A stretch of DNA of 64,000 nt from DATBVX01 sp963695985 (GTDB lineage Bacteria > Pseudomonadota > Gammaproteobacteria > Steroidobacterales > Steroidobacteraceae). The notes beneath the pieces are model-generated. The model was not told the DNA's origin. It was given only the letters and a program-made list of their open reading frames with translations, and did not search any database. Positions 16,850 through 25,776 of the stretch are shown one piece after another. The stretch covers positions 62,001 through 126,000 of the forward strand of contig CAVOIC010000002.1 in assembly GCA_963695985.1 (NCBI GenBank), written 5' to 3'. The translations under genes were made by a program, and so were the position numbers. The number at the start of each line of letters is the position of its first letter. Positions within the stretch are counted from its first letter, which is position 1.

Positions 16850-18877
16850 TCAGGGCATTCGAAACTCCGGCGTCGATGGATAGGCGTCCAACACCGGTCC
16901 CAGGGCTTCTCGCAACGGCGCCAGCCAGGGATCGTAGTGTCGCCAATGCTCGACGGCATCGCGGAAGATCGGCTGCCTGACCTGTTCGGAGCTTGCCGTG
17001 CGCACGGCCCGTTCATTTTCATAGAAGCGCAGGCACCGCTCATCGAAGGACAAGCTGCAATAGTCGAGCAGGCGCCGGACTTCAGCCTCGGTATCGTCGA
17101 TCATCTGTTCGTAGACGACCCGATGCACCCGACCCGGCAGCACGGCATCGAAGTGCGCCATGAGTTCGACATAGTCGCGATAGTAGCGGCCGACATCCTC
17201 GAGGCTGTAGGTGAAGTGTTGCCCGCGTGCGAAATGCTGCTTGAAATTTGAAAAACAACATCCGAGCGGATGCCGCCGCGCATCGATGATCTTTGCGTTG
17301 GGCAGAATCAGATGAATGAACCCGACATGCAGAAAGTTATTGGGCATCTTGTCGATGAAGAACGGCGCGTCGGTCTTGCGCTGGATACGGGTTTGCAGGA
17401 GGTACTTCTCACCCAGGGCACGCAGGTCGTCGGCTTTCAGATTCGCAAGGACCTCTGGATATCTCGCCGTTTGCGCCCGAGTCTTTCTTGCGCCGAGCTC
17501 CCCGGCCATGAAAGCGATGTCGGGCAACTCCATCGTGCCCTCTACTGCCGGGTGGCTCGACAGGATCTGCTCGAGCAGCGTGGACCCCGCACGCGGCAGG
17601 CCGACGATGAAGATCGGGTCAGGTGCCGGCGCACCCATGCCCGCGCGTTCCGAGAAAAACTGCTTCGAAAAGACAGCCTTGGAGCGTCGCACGTGCGCGG
17701 ACGTTTCCTCGGCATCGTAGCGAATCCCCGCCCGGCGCAGTCGGTTACCGCTCGCGTAGTGCTCGAATGATTCGGCGTAAAGGCCCAAGTCTTCCAGCGC
17801 CTTGCCGATGGCGAAATGGAAATGAAAGCGATCCTCGTCCGAGAGATCGTTGTGCTTCAGCTGTGCACGCATCGCATCGAGATCTGACGGCGAAAATCGG
17901 ACCGTCTTCATGTTGGCAAGGCTCCAGTACGCCTCGCCCAGACCCGGTTTGAGGTCAATACTCTTGCGGTAGGCGCGGATGCACTCCTCTTGCTGCCCGG
18001 CAGTTTTCAGGGCATGACCGTAGCTCATCCAGGCCTTGGCCTGATTGGGGTACTCCGCAAGCACGCCAGAATAGATTTCAATGGATTGCTCGTATTCGCC
18101 GATAGCGCTCAGGATCGCGGCATGGAGATTGCGATAGCCCGGATTCCTCGGATCGAGGTCGAGCAGCCGACCAATTTCTTTGAGCGCCTCGGCAGGCTTG
18201 TGCTGTCGGTGCAATACCAGGGCCAGATTGTGCCGGGCCGCCGCAAAACTCGGTGCCAGTTCCAGGCATCGCCTGAGCAGCGCTTCCGAATCGCTCATGC
18301 GTCCGAGCCGAGCCGCCACTTCCGCCAACATCCGGATCGCTGCAACGTCGGTTGGGAACTGCTTTAGATACTCACGCAAGATCGCTTCGGCGACCGCAAT
18401 GCGACCATCACACAGGGCCGCCGCAGCCTCCATGAGGCGTGGATTGCGGGACGAGAACCTGATCTGCTGCGCATACGCTTCATCGGCAGCCTGCGTATCG
18501 CCGATGGCGGTGAGGTGATCACCGAGTGCGCGCCAGGCATCCCCCATCTCTGGTTTGAGCTGGACGGCGCGCCGCAGAGCGGCGACCGCCGCTTCACCTT
18601 TCCGATCAGCGCCCAGAGACAAGCCAAGCTCATAATGCGCCACGGCCCAGTTGGACTGCTTTGAGGCGAGCTGCGTAAGCACGCCAATGGCGCCCGCGGC
18701 GTCGCCCGATTTGCGGCGTGCAACTCCCAGCAATAACGTCGCCTGCGGATGCTCAGGCACGACCTTGAGGATTTCGGTAGCCTGCTCAGCGGCGGTCGCG
18801 GGGTCCGTGGCCAGCAATTTCGCGGCGTGACCCAGCGCAACTTCAACGGTGCCGACTGGCCCTGACGCACCGCTCAT
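16850..18877 (-). CDS. Tetratricopeptide-repeat sulfotransferase family protein
   Basis: The protein has 675 residues. The N-terminal 380 or so are TPR repeats (ATLLLGVARRKSGDAAGAIG, AWRALGDHLTAIGDTQAADE and others). The C-terminal 260 are a sulfotransferase with the PAPS 5'-phosphosulfate loop IFIVGLPRAGSTLLEQIL (near residue 420) and the later FIHLILPNAKIIDARRHPLG segment for the 3'-phosphate. It would transfer sulfate from PAPS to a sugar or protein hydroxyl. Its ATG overlaps the rfbB stop by four bases (ATGA), so it is translationally coupled to dTDP-rhamnose synthesis. A sulfated glycan or glycosylated protein target is inference. Confidence 0.87.
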   Translation of the reverse strand: MSGASGPVGTVEVALGHAAKLLATDPATAAEQATEILKVVPEHPQATLLLGVARRKSGDAAGAIGVLTQLASKQSNWAVAHYELGLSLGADRKGEAAVAALRRAVQLKPEMGDAWRALGDHLTAIGDTQAADEAYAQQIRFSSRNPRLMEAAAALCDGRIAVAEAILREYLKQFPTDVAAIRMLAEVAARLGRMSDSEALLRRCLELAPSFAAARHNLALVLHRQHKPAEALKEIGRLLDLDPRNPGYRNLHAAILSAIGEYEQSIEIYSGVLAEYPNQAKAWMSYGHALKTAGQQEECIRAYRKSIDLKPGLGEAYWSLANMKTVRFSPSDLDAMRAQLKHNDLSDEDRFHFHFAIGKALEDLGLYAESFEHYASGNRLRRAGIRYDAEETSAHVRRSKAVFSKQFFSERAGMGAPAPDPIFIVGLPRAGSTLLEQILSSHPAVEGTMELPDIAFMAGELGARKTRAQTARYPEVLANLKADDLRALGEKYLLQTRIQRKTDAPFFIDKMPNNFLHVGFIHLILPNAKIIDARRHPLGCCFSNFKQHFARGQHFTYSLEDVGRYYRDYVELMAHFDAVLPGRVHRVVYEQMIDDTEAEVRRLLDYCSLSFDERCLRFYENERAVRTASSEQVRQPIFRDAVEHWRHYDPWLAPLREALGPVLDAYPSTPEFRMP

Positions 18878-19998
18878 CCGATATTCCCCACCTTTGTGGT
18901 GTACTGCGTGTCAATCCATCGGCGATAGCTCTTATCCATGACGCCACGCCACCATGACTCGTTGTTCAGATACCAGTCAAAAGTAAGTCCCAATCCGACG
19001 TCCAGGGTGATCGACGCGGCGAAACCCAGCTGCTTCTCAATCTTCATTGAGTCCATTGCGTATCGGCGATCGTGCCCGGGCCTGTCCTTCACAAACTGAA
19101 TGAGACTCTCGCACGGTTCACCGTGAGCCGCAGGCGACGCGGGGAAGCGCCCCTTGAGCGCGCTTTCCGCTGCGAATTTCGCGTCTGCAATGGCGCAAAC
19201 TCGTCTGACAAGTTCCAGGTTCTCACACTCGTTACCGGCACCGATGTTGTAGACCGCTCCCACCTGGCCGCGCTGCAGGATCAAGTCAAGTCCGCGACAA
19301 TGATCGCTCACATGCAACCAGTCGCGCACATTACGACCATCGCCGTAGATTGGCAGCGGCCGTCCCTCGAGTAGGTTCACGATTATCAGCGGAATCAGCT
19401 TCTCCGGAAAATGGTACGGGCCATAGTTATTTGAGCAGTTGCTGATCGTCACACTGAGGCCATAGGTATGATGATATGCGCGCACGAGATGATCCGAAGC
19501 CGCTTTGCTTGCGGCGTACGGGGAGTTGGGCGCGTACGGCGTTGTTTCGACAAACGCCGGATCATTTGGACCGAGCGAACCGTACACTTCGTCCGTAGAT
19601 ACGTGGTGAAATCGATGCTGGTCGACGCATCGGTCCTCTAGCCACACTTGTCTCGCCGCTTTCAACAGGGAATGCGTTCCGACTACGTTGGTCTTTACGA
19701 AGCTGTCTGGGCCCACGATCGAACGGTCGACGTGTGATTCCGCCGCGAAGTGGACGATCGTGTCGATTCTTTCCTCGCGCAGTGCGCTTTCGATCACGCC
19801 GGTGTCGCAGATATCTCCGTGGATGAATCGAAACTCTGGTCGCCCTGCGATCGGCTTCAGGCTCGCCAGGTTGCCGGCATAGGTGAGCGCATCAAACACC
19901 ACGACCCGCTCTCCGGGATGCTGGGTGAGCCAATACTGCACGAAGTTCGAGCCGATGAAGCCGGCCCCGCCCGTAACCAGCAATCTAGGCACGCGCAA
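18874..19998 (-). CDS. rfbB: dTDP-glucose 4,6-dehydratase
   Basis: This 374-residue extended SDR has GGAGFIGSNFVQYWL for NAD, STDEVYGSL with the catalytic Asp-Glu pair, YAASKAASDHLV with the Tyr-Lys pair, and YGDGRNVRDWLHVSDHC for the sugar nucleotide. It converts dTDP-glucose to dTDP-4-keto-6-deoxyglucose, step two of dTDP-L-rhamnose synthesis. The start overlaps the end of rfbD by 14 bases, and the stop overlaps the sulfotransferase start. The C-terminal QLGFAASITLDVGLGLTFDWYL segment is typical. Confidence 0.94.
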   Translation of the reverse strand: MRVPRLLVTGGAGFIGSNFVQYWLTQHPGERVVVFDALTYAGNLASLKPIAGRPEFRFIHGDICDTGVIESALREERIDTIVHFAAESHVDRSIVGPDSFVKTNVVGTHSLLKAARQVWLEDRCVDQHRFHHVSTDEVYGSLGPNDPAFVETTPYAPNSPYAASKAASDHLVRAYHHTYGLSVTISNCSNNYGPYHFPEKLIPLIIVNLLEGRPLPIYGDGRNVRDWLHVSDHCRGLDLILQRGQVGAVYNIGAGNECENLELVRRVCAIADAKFAAESALKGRFPASPAAHGEPCESLIQFVKDRPGHDRRYAMDSMKIEKQLGFAASITLDVGLGLTFDWYLNNESWWRGVMDKSYRRWIDTQYTTKVGNIG

Positions 19999-20854
19999 TC
20001 TCTCCCAGAGTCGCTCTCAGGCCCGTTCGCCAATGGACAGGGCGGAGACCGAGCACCGCGTATGTGGACCGCTTGTCGAGCACGCTATATGCGGGTCGAC
20101 GCGCAGGCGTTGGGTACTCCGCCGTTGATATTGGCGACACCTCGACGTCCGGCGGGAGCAGCTTTATCAAAGCCCCCTCTTCGGCGATTGCAACCGCAAA
20201 GTCATACCAACTGGCAACGCCCGCATCTGTCCAGTGATAGATTCCGTAGATATCCTTGCGCTCGACGAACCTCCACAGCACATCCGCGACCGACCGCGCT
20301 GCCGTTGGTGAGCCAACCTGGTCTGCCACGACGCGTACCGAACCCCGTTCGGCCATGAGCCGCAGCATCGTGCGCAGAAAATTGTTGCCCCAGGCGGCGT
20401 AGACCCAGGCCGTGCGAAGAATCAGACCTTCACCGCCGAGGGTCTGCAGAACGGCCACCTCGCCGAGTCGTTTGCTTTCTCCGTAGACGCCCAGGGGTCG
20501 AGGAACTGCGTCTGGAAGATAGGGCGACGAGGCCTTGCCGTCGTACACAAAGTCGGTGGAGATGTGTAGAAGCCGCGCGCCGTGGTGCTTGGCACTCTGC
20601 GCCAGGTAACGCGGGCCTTCGGCGTTCACCTGATGACACGCGGCCGGTTCGGTCTCAGCTCGATCAACGGCTGTGTACGCGGCGGCATTGACAATGACGT
20701 CGGGTTCCACCTTTTTTATGATCGCCCGAACTTCATCCTCCCGCGATACGTCGAGCTCGTCCCGCCCAAGCGCGTGAACGTCACAGCCGGCAGGAACGCT
20801 GCGCAGCAGTGCCTGGCCCACTTGGCCATGAGCTCCCGTGATCAGAACCTTCAC
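19985..20854 (-). CDS. rfbD: dTDP-4-dehydrorhamnose reductase
   Basis: This 289-residue protein has the ITGAHGQVGQALL NAD(P)H loop, NAAAYTAVDRAE, STDFVYDGK and VYGESKRLGE with the Tyr-x-x-x-Lys pair. It reduces the 4-keto group to give dTDP-L-rhamnose, the last step of the pathway. Its ATG overlaps the rfbC stop as ATGA, and its end overlaps the rfbB start. The gene order A, C, D, B along the transcript differs from the common B, D, A, C arrangement. Confidence 0.93.
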   Translation of the reverse strand: MKVLITGAHGQVGQALLRSVPAGCDVHALGRDELDVSREDEVRAIIKKVEPDVIVNAAAYTAVDRAETEPAACHQVNAEGPRYLAQSAKHHGARLLHISTDFVYDGKASSPYLPDAVPRPLGVYGESKRLGEVAVLQTLGGEGLILRTAWVYAAWGNNFLRTMLRLMAERGSVRVVADQVGSPTAARSVADVLWRFVERKDIYGIYHWTDAGVASWYDFAVAIAEEGALIKLLPPDVEVSPISTAEYPTPARRPAYSVLDKRSTYAVLGLRPVHWRTGLRATLGEIARA

Positions 20855-21399
20855 GCAAAAAGCTCCGCCGTGCGCAGTGCCGCTCCAGCCGCGTCTCGGG
20901 CAGACACAATAGGTGCCGCTCCTGGCACTAGCGGCCAGTCAATTTTCAGTTCTGGATCATCCCATCGGACGCAGCGCTCGTACTCTGGCGCATAGTAGTC
21001 GCTGCACTTGTAACTGAAATCCGCCACCTCGCTCAATACCAGGAATCCGTGCGCGAAGCCTGGCGGAATCCACAATTGGTGGTGATTGCGGTCCGAAATT
21101 GTTTCGCCAACCCATTGGCCGAAGGTGGGCGAGCTCTTTCGCAGATCAACGGCAACGTCAAACACGGTTCCCGTGATGACCTGCACCAGTTTTCCCTGCG
21201 GCTGCTGAATCTGATAGTGCAATCCACGCAGCGTGTGTCGTACCGATCGGCTGTGATTGTCCTGCACGAATTCGATGTCGAGACCCGCCTCGGCAAATTT
21301 CCGCTTTTGCCAGGACTCCAGGAGGAAACCGCGGTCGTCCCCGAAAATCTTCGGACGCAGCAGGATGACGTCGGCTATCCGGGTTGGGTGGAGATCCAC
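20851..21399 (-). CDS. rfbC: dTDP-4-dehydrorhamnose 3,5-epimerase
   Basis: From a GTG at 21399 the protein is 182 residues, the normal length. It contains FGDDRGFLLESWQKRKF, FVQDNHSRSVRHTLRGLHYQ with the catalytic His, and WIPPGFAHGFLVLSE. The epimerase inverts C3 and C5 of the keto sugar. A longer open frame exists upstream, but it overlaps rfbA, and the GTG two bases after the rfbA stop gives the expected N-terminus. Translational coupling with rfbA is likely. Confidence 0.92.
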   Translation of the reverse strand: MDLHPTRIADVILLRPKIFGDDRGFLLESWQKRKFAEAGLDIEFVQDNHSRSVRHTLRGLHYQIQQPQGKLVQVITGTVFDVAVDLRKSSPTFGQWVGETISDRNHHQLWIPPGFAHGFLVLSEVADFSYKCSDYYAPEYERCVRWDDPELKIDWPLVPGAAPIVSARDAAGAALRTAELFA

Positions 21400-21401
21400 G
21401 A

Positions 21402-22280
21402 CTATCGCTCCGAGCGCACCAGATCGAGGAGATAGGCTCCGTATCCGGTGTTGGCGAGCGGCTGCGCCAAACGCTCGAGCTGACCCGCGTCGATGTATCC
21501 GGCGCGATAGGCAATTTCCTCGGGACAGCAAACCTTGAGTCCTTGCCTGCTCTCGATGGCTTCAATGAACATCGCTGCTTGCAGCAAGGATTCATGCGTG
21601 CCCGTATCCAGCCACGCGATGCCCCGGCCAAGCAGATCAACCTTCAACTGTTTCATCTCGAGATACGCGCGATTGACGTCGGTGATCTCCAGTTCGCCCC
21701 GCGCGGAGGGAGTGAGTGATGCGGCGATATCCAGGACCCGATTGTCATAGAAATAGAGACCTGTGACCGCAAAATGCGACTTCGGTTGTGCAGGCTTTTC
21801 CTCGATTCCGAGCACGCGACCGTCACGATCGAAGTCGACGACACCATACCGCTCCGGATCCTTGACGCGATACGCGAACACCGTGGCCCCGTCATTCGGT
21901 CGAGCGGCCCTCTGCAACTGCTCCGGTAGTCCGTGGCCGTAGAAGATATTATCGCCCAGGATCAAAGCCACGTGATCGCGGCCAACAAATCCTCGACCGA
22001 TCACGAACGCCTGCGCCAGCCCCTCAGGCCGCGGTTGCTCGGCATAGCTCAACTCAATCCCCCACTGACGACCGTCGCCCAGAAGTCGCTGGTAATGCGG
22101 CAGATCGATCGGAGTTGAGACCAGGAGAATGTCACGAACACCCGCGAGCATCAGAGTGCACAGCGGGTAGTAGATCATCGGCTTGTCGTAGACCGGCAGC
22201 AGCTGCTTGCTGATCGCGAACGTTGCAGGATGCAGCCGCGTTCCAGCTCCCCCAGCCAAAATGATTCCCTTGCGGCTCAT
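21402..22280 (-). CDS. rfbA: Glucose-1-phosphate thymidylyltransferase
   Basis: This 292-residue protein starts MSRKGIILAGGAGTRLHPAT, the nucleotide-binding signature of sugar nucleotidyltransferases, followed by ISKQLLPVYDKPMIYYPL. FGHG-like LGDNIFYGHGLPEQ and GLYFYDNRVLD segments are also present. It makes dTDP-glucose from glucose 1-phosphate and dTTP, the first and feedback-controlled step to dTDP-L-rhamnose. The ATG at 22280 lies five bases after the upstream glycosyltransferase stop, and the N-terminal motif fixes the start. Confidence 0.94.
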   Translation of the reverse strand: MSRKGIILAGGAGTRLHPATFAISKQLLPVYDKPMIYYPLCTLMLAGVRDILLVSTPIDLPHYQRLLGDGRQWGIELSYAEQPRPEGLAQAFVIGRGFVGRDHVALILGDNIFYGHGLPEQLQRAARPNDGATVFAYRVKDPERYGVVDFDRDGRVLGIEEKPAQPKSHFAVTGLYFYDNRVLDIAASLTPSARGELEITDVNRAYLEMKQLKVDLLGRGIAWLDTGTHESLLQAAMFIEAIESRQGLKVCCPEEIAYRAGYIDAGQLERLAQPLANTGYGAYLLDLVRSER

Positions 22281-22285
22281 TGCAT

Positions 22286-22885
22286 TCAGAAGTGTGCGGC
22301 CTGCTCCGACATCGGCTTGAAGGTTGGGGACGTCCGGTGCCGCAGCCGGTCGTAAGCCAGGAAATCGGCGCAGCGAAAGCGCTCCATGTCGGGGCCGAAA
22401 CAGCCCAGCTCCAGCGCGAGCTCGCGCGGATAAGCAATGGCCAGCAGATCGATCTCGCCCTCGCCGAGCGTCATCAGGTCGGTCGCGGCGGGCTGGCCAC
22501 GACGCAAAACGTACTTCTTCCAATACGCCACGGGGACAACCGAAAGTGCGTCTTTTTGACCGGCAATGTTCCGCGCGTGTGCTTCGAGATAGGTAGGGTA
22601 CAGCAAGCAGTCATGCCCGAGGTAACAGACATGTGTGCCGCGGGCCTCTTCCAGCGCTATCCGGCGGAGTCGATTGCCGTACGCTCCGCGCCGCCGCGGA
22701 ATCCGCTTGTACTGAATGGGAATTCTTCCTTCGAGCTGCCGCGCGACCAACTCGCTCTTGGATGATCGGCCATCCGAATACATCCGGATCTCCCAGTCAG
22801 TCAGTGTTTGCGCCATCACCGTCTGCACAGCGTGCGGCAGAAAGTGCTCGGTCTTATAGACAGTAATCGCTACCGTGAACTGCAT
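22286..22885 (-). CDS. Small family 2 glycosyltransferase
   Basis: This 199-residue GT-A type protein opens with TVAITVYKTEHFLPHAVQTV and AQTLTDWEIRMYSDG, the donor-binding end of family 2 enzymes. The usual DDGS is SDGRSS here. A central GNRLRRIALEEARGTHVCYL segment and a LGHDCLLYP acidic motif follow. It is shorter than most family 2 enzymes but appears complete. It is probably a rhamnosyl or other glycosyl transferase that uses the sugar made by the downstream rfb genes. The substrate is unknown. Confidence 0.75.
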   Translation of the reverse strand: MQFTVAITVYKTEHFLPHAVQTVMAQTLTDWEIRMYSDGRSSKSELVARQLEGRIPIQYKRIPRRRGAYGNRLRRIALEEARGTHVCYLGHDCLLYPTYLEAHARNIAGQKDALSVVPVAYWKKYVLRRGQPAATDLMTLGEGEIDLLAIAYPRELALELGCFGPDMERFRCADFLAYDRLRHRTSPTFKPMSEQAAHF

Positions 22886-22900
22886 TTCAGGACGCGCGCA

Positions 22901-23953
22901 TCATCGGGGTTGCGGATCGGCGTGCAGCGGCACGACGGCTCCATGTGCCAGTCCGGCGATCAGTGCCGCGGTACGCGATGCCACTCCTGGAACGTTATAG
23001 TGTTTGCGCACGTGAGCGAGACCGCGGTGGCCGAAACTCTTTCGCAGCTCGGGCGATGCGAGCAACCGGTACAAGGTCTCGTACCATTCTCCTTCCGTGG
23101 TTGCGAGAAACCCGTTGTACTCGTGAGTAATCAGTTCACTGTTTGCACCCACCGGCGAAGCAACGCACGGCAGGGCCGCGGCCATGTACTGCAGCAACTT
23201 GAACGCGCACTTGCCACGCGTCCACTCATTGTCGGAGAGCGGCATGAGACCGATATCGGCACTCGCAAGCGCGGGCACTTCACTTTCGGAACTCCATTGC
23301 ACCCGCTCCAGCATTGAGTCGGCCCAGCTCGGAAAGCGCGAGCACACGACACGCAACTTCAGCTCAGGCCAGGTGGTCTGCAGCCTCGCAATGACCGGCT
23401 TCAGCGGCTCAAGATGGATGAGATTCTCCGGCAGCCCGATCCACACGAGGCGCGGCGCACGCGCGGGATCGGGTGTCGATTGCCGATAGCGCTCGCAATC
23501 GAGCGGAGTCGGCACGATTTCGACGTGCACCCCATACGAGCGCACCGCCTCGGCCAGGTGCCGGTTCCCAGCGATGATCAGGTCCATGATGCGGCAGGTA
23601 GCCGCGAACTTGGCTCGACGCCACCACGAATCTTCCGCATCGGCCAAGGGTCCTCTGGGCTTGCCCACATAGATCGCGTCATCGAGATCGAGCGCGAGAT
23701 GCCGAGCGAGGCGCCGGAGCAACCACGCTTCCGGCGGAGCTACCTTGAACTTCACAAGGACCACGGCCGCAGCCTCGCGCAAAGCTGAGCGCAACTCCCA
23801 AATGCGTCGTCCATAACGGCCGTGCGGGAATGCTTCGATGCGGCAAGGGATTCCCTGTTGCCTGAGGAGCTCGATCGCGGGGGCGATCCGGTAGCGGAAG
23901 CTCGGAAGGTCCGGATCGTGTGCCAGAAAGAGAACGGGCTCTGAAGTCGCCAT
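22901..23953 (-). CDS. Glycosyltransferase, GT4-like (GT-B fold)
   Basis: This 350-residue protein starts EPVLFLAHDPDLPSFRYRIA, has LDLDDAIYVGKPRG in the acceptor domain, and AADIGLMPL-like LASADIGLMPLSDNEWTRGK followed by KLLQYMAAALPCVASPVGAN in the donor domain. This is the E/K-x7-E-like nucleotide-sugar region of GT4 enzymes. It is the first gene of the operon that makes dTDP-rhamnose and ends with the sulfotransferase and TonB receptor. The acceptor is unknown. Confidence 0.82.
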   Translation of the reverse strand: MATSEPVLFLAHDPDLPSFRYRIAPAIELLRQQGIPCRIEAFPHGRYGRRIWELRSALREAAAVVLVKFKVAPPEAWLLRRLARHLALDLDDAIYVGKPRGPLADAEDSWWRRAKFAATCRIMDLIIAGNRHLAEAVRSYGVHVEIVPTPLDCERYRQSTPDPARAPRLVWIGLPENLIHLEPLKPVIARLQTTWPELKLRVVCSRFPSWADSMLERVQWSSESEVPALASADIGLMPLSDNEWTRGKCAFKLLQYMAAALPCVASPVGANSELITHEYNGFLATTEGEWYETLYRLLASPELRKSFGHRGLAHVRKHYNVPGVASRTAALIAGLAHGAVVPLHADPQPR

Positions 23954-23955
23954 TT

Positions 23956-23980
23956 CAGGTACTCTGGGCGATCGTACCTG
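23956..23980 (-). repeat. Inverted repeat just upstream of the glycosyltransferase start
   Basis: CAGGTAC at 23956-23962 and GTACCTG at 23974-23980 form a perfect 7-bp inverted repeat with an 11-base centre. It lies two bases upstream of the ATG of the first gene of the rhamnose operon. It may be an operator or an mRNA hairpin that covers the ribosome site. Confidence 0.35.
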
Positions 23981-24108
23981 ACCTGTTCTCCAACCACATA
24001 CTTGGGTTAGACATCAGCGCGGCTGGAATCAATCGCGTACGGCAAATGGCAGCCCCGCAGATCCGCCCGGCAGCGCTGGTGGAGTGGTCGGCCCGAGTTG
24101 TACTCGGT

Positions 24109-25776
24109 TCATTCGCTGAGGACGCGGTGGACCAGCTGCACGCAGACCGATCCCTCGCCGACCGCGGATGCCACACGCTTGACACTACCGGAGCGAACAT
24201 CGCCCACCGCAAAGATTCCGGGAACGCTGGTCTCCAGAAGGTATGGCGCGCGCGGCAGCGGCCAGCGCCCCGCAGCCAGATCCTCGGTCCCGAGATCGGA
24301 GCCGGTCTTGATGAAACCCCTGTCATCGAGGGTCACGCATCCTTGCAGCCAACTGGTGTTCGGATCGGCGCCCATCATGAGAAAAACATGCCCGATGTCG
24401 TGCGTCTCGCGGGATGAGCCGCTGCGCCAGGTCACGCGCTGCAGCTGGCCGTTACCTTCCAGCGCTGCGATCTCCGTGTACGAGCGCAGCGTAATGTTGG
24501 GGCTCTCCTCGATGCGCCGGATGAGGTAGCGCGACATGCTGTCGGCGAGACCCTTCGAACGCACCAACAGGTGCACTTGCCGGCAGCTGCTCGCCAGGAA
24601 CACCGCCGCCTGGCCGGCGGAATTTCCGCCACCGACCACGATCACTTCCTCGTCCTTACACAGGCGCGCTTCGACGTTGGTCGCGGCGTAATACACGCCG
24701 ACGCCGATGAACTGCGAGAGATTCTCGAGCGCGAGCTGCCGGTACGCGGCGCCGGTCGCGATGATGATCGCGCGTCCGCGCACGATCTGCTCTCCCGACA
24801 CCTCGACCGCATGCAGAGGAGGCTCGCAACGCAGGCGCAAGGCGCTGCTCGCAATCGAGACCGTCGCGCCGAACTTCTGCGCTTGCACCAGTGCCCGGCC
24901 CGCCAGTGCCTGGCCGGAAATACCGGTGGGAAAGCCGAGGTAGTTCTCGATCTTCGAGCTCGAGCCGGCCTGCCCGCCCGGAGCGGTGGACTCGAGCACC
25001 CGAACGTCGAGACCCTCCGATGCCGCGTAGACCGCGGCTGCCAGTCCGGCAGGCCCCGCGCCGATCACGATCACATCGTGGATTTTGGCGTCGTCGACCT
25101 GGGGATTCATCCCGAGGCAGACTGCGAGCTGTTCGCTGCTCGGATTCCTGAGCACCTGCTCCCCACGGCACAGCACCACCGGAATCTCGTCGACGCTCAC
25201 GCGGAAACGCTCGAGCAGGGCCTGCACGCTCGAGTCGCTGTCGACGTCGAGGCTGAGATAGGGGTAAGAGTTGCGTGTCAGGAACTGCTGCACACGCAGT
25301 GTCCCGGCGGAATGGCGCGAGCCGATCAGGATCACGTCCCCGGGTGCCGTGGACACCAGTCCCACGCGCCGCAGGATGAAGGCGCGCATGAACAGCTCGC
25401 TCAGTTCCGAATCCGTCTGCACGATGGCGCGCAGATGCTCTTCGTCGATCGCTAGGATCTCGCCCTCCTCCCGAACCCGCGCACGCACGAGGCTCCCCTG
25501 CCCCCGCAACGTACTGATCTCGCCCGCGAACTGATTGGGCTCGTGCACGGTCACGAGATCTTCCCCGGAGATCCCGGGCCGCACGATCTCGACACTTCCG
25601 GACAGCACGACCATCAGCTTGCGGTTACGCTCACCGGGCTCAGCGAGCACCTCGCCCGCGCGCGTCCGCAGCCGGGTGCCATGCGGCGCGAGGCGCGCGA
25701 CCTGCGCTGCCGTGAGATGCGGGAACATCTGCGCACGGCGCGTCTCGAGATTGGCGGGCATGTCCGCCACTGTCAC
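24109..25776 (-). CDS. Cyclic-nucleotide-domain/thioredoxin-reductase-like flavoprotein
   Basis: This 555-residue protein has three parts. Residues 20-140 form a cNMP-binding beta-roll (LMVVLSGSVEIVRPG onward). Residues 155-235 form a thioredoxin-like module without a CxxC. From about residue 240 there is an FAD/NADPH domain: VIVIGAGPAGLAAAVYAASE, GGQAGSSSKIENYLGFPTGI, VVGGGNSAGQAAVFLASSC and GIFAVGDVRSGSVKRVASAV. The CxxC of true thioredoxin reductases is absent, so it may not reduce thioredoxin. It starts with a GTG overlapping the DsbA-like stop (GTGA), or with an ATG at 25761. It is the last gene of a redox/receptor operon. Confidence 0.86.
   Translation of the reverse strand: MTVADMPANLETRRAQMFPHLTAAQVARLAPHGTRLRTRAGEVLAEPGERNRKLMVVLSGSVEIVRPGISGEDLVTVHEPNQFAGEISTLRGQGSLVRARVREEGEILAIDEEHLRAIVQTDSELSELFMRAFILRRVGLVSTAPGDVILIGSRHSAGTLRVQQFLTRNSYPYLSLDVDSDSSVQALLERFRVSVDEIPVVLCRGEQVLRNPSSEQLAVCLGMNPQVDDAKIHDVIVIGAGPAGLAAAVYAASEGLDVRVLESTAPGGQAGSSSKIENYLGFPTGISGQALAGRALVQAQKFGATVSIASSALRLRCEPPLHAVEVSGEQIVRGRAIIIATGAAYRQLALENLSQFIGVGVYYAATNVEARLCKDEEVIVVGGGNSAGQAAVFLASSCRQVHLLVRSKGLADSMSRYLIRRIEESPNITLRSYTEIAALEGNGQLQRVTWRSGSSRETHDIGHVFLMMGADPNTSWLQGCVTLDDRGFIKTGSDLGTEDLAAGRWPLPRAPYLLETSVPGIFAVGDVRSGSVKRVASAVGEGSVCVQLVHRVLSE

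Noticed and set aside
18874..22280. Mobile-element origin of the rhamnose genes
   Set aside because: No transposase, integrase, direct repeat or tRNA was seen around them, and codon usage looks like that of the neighbours.
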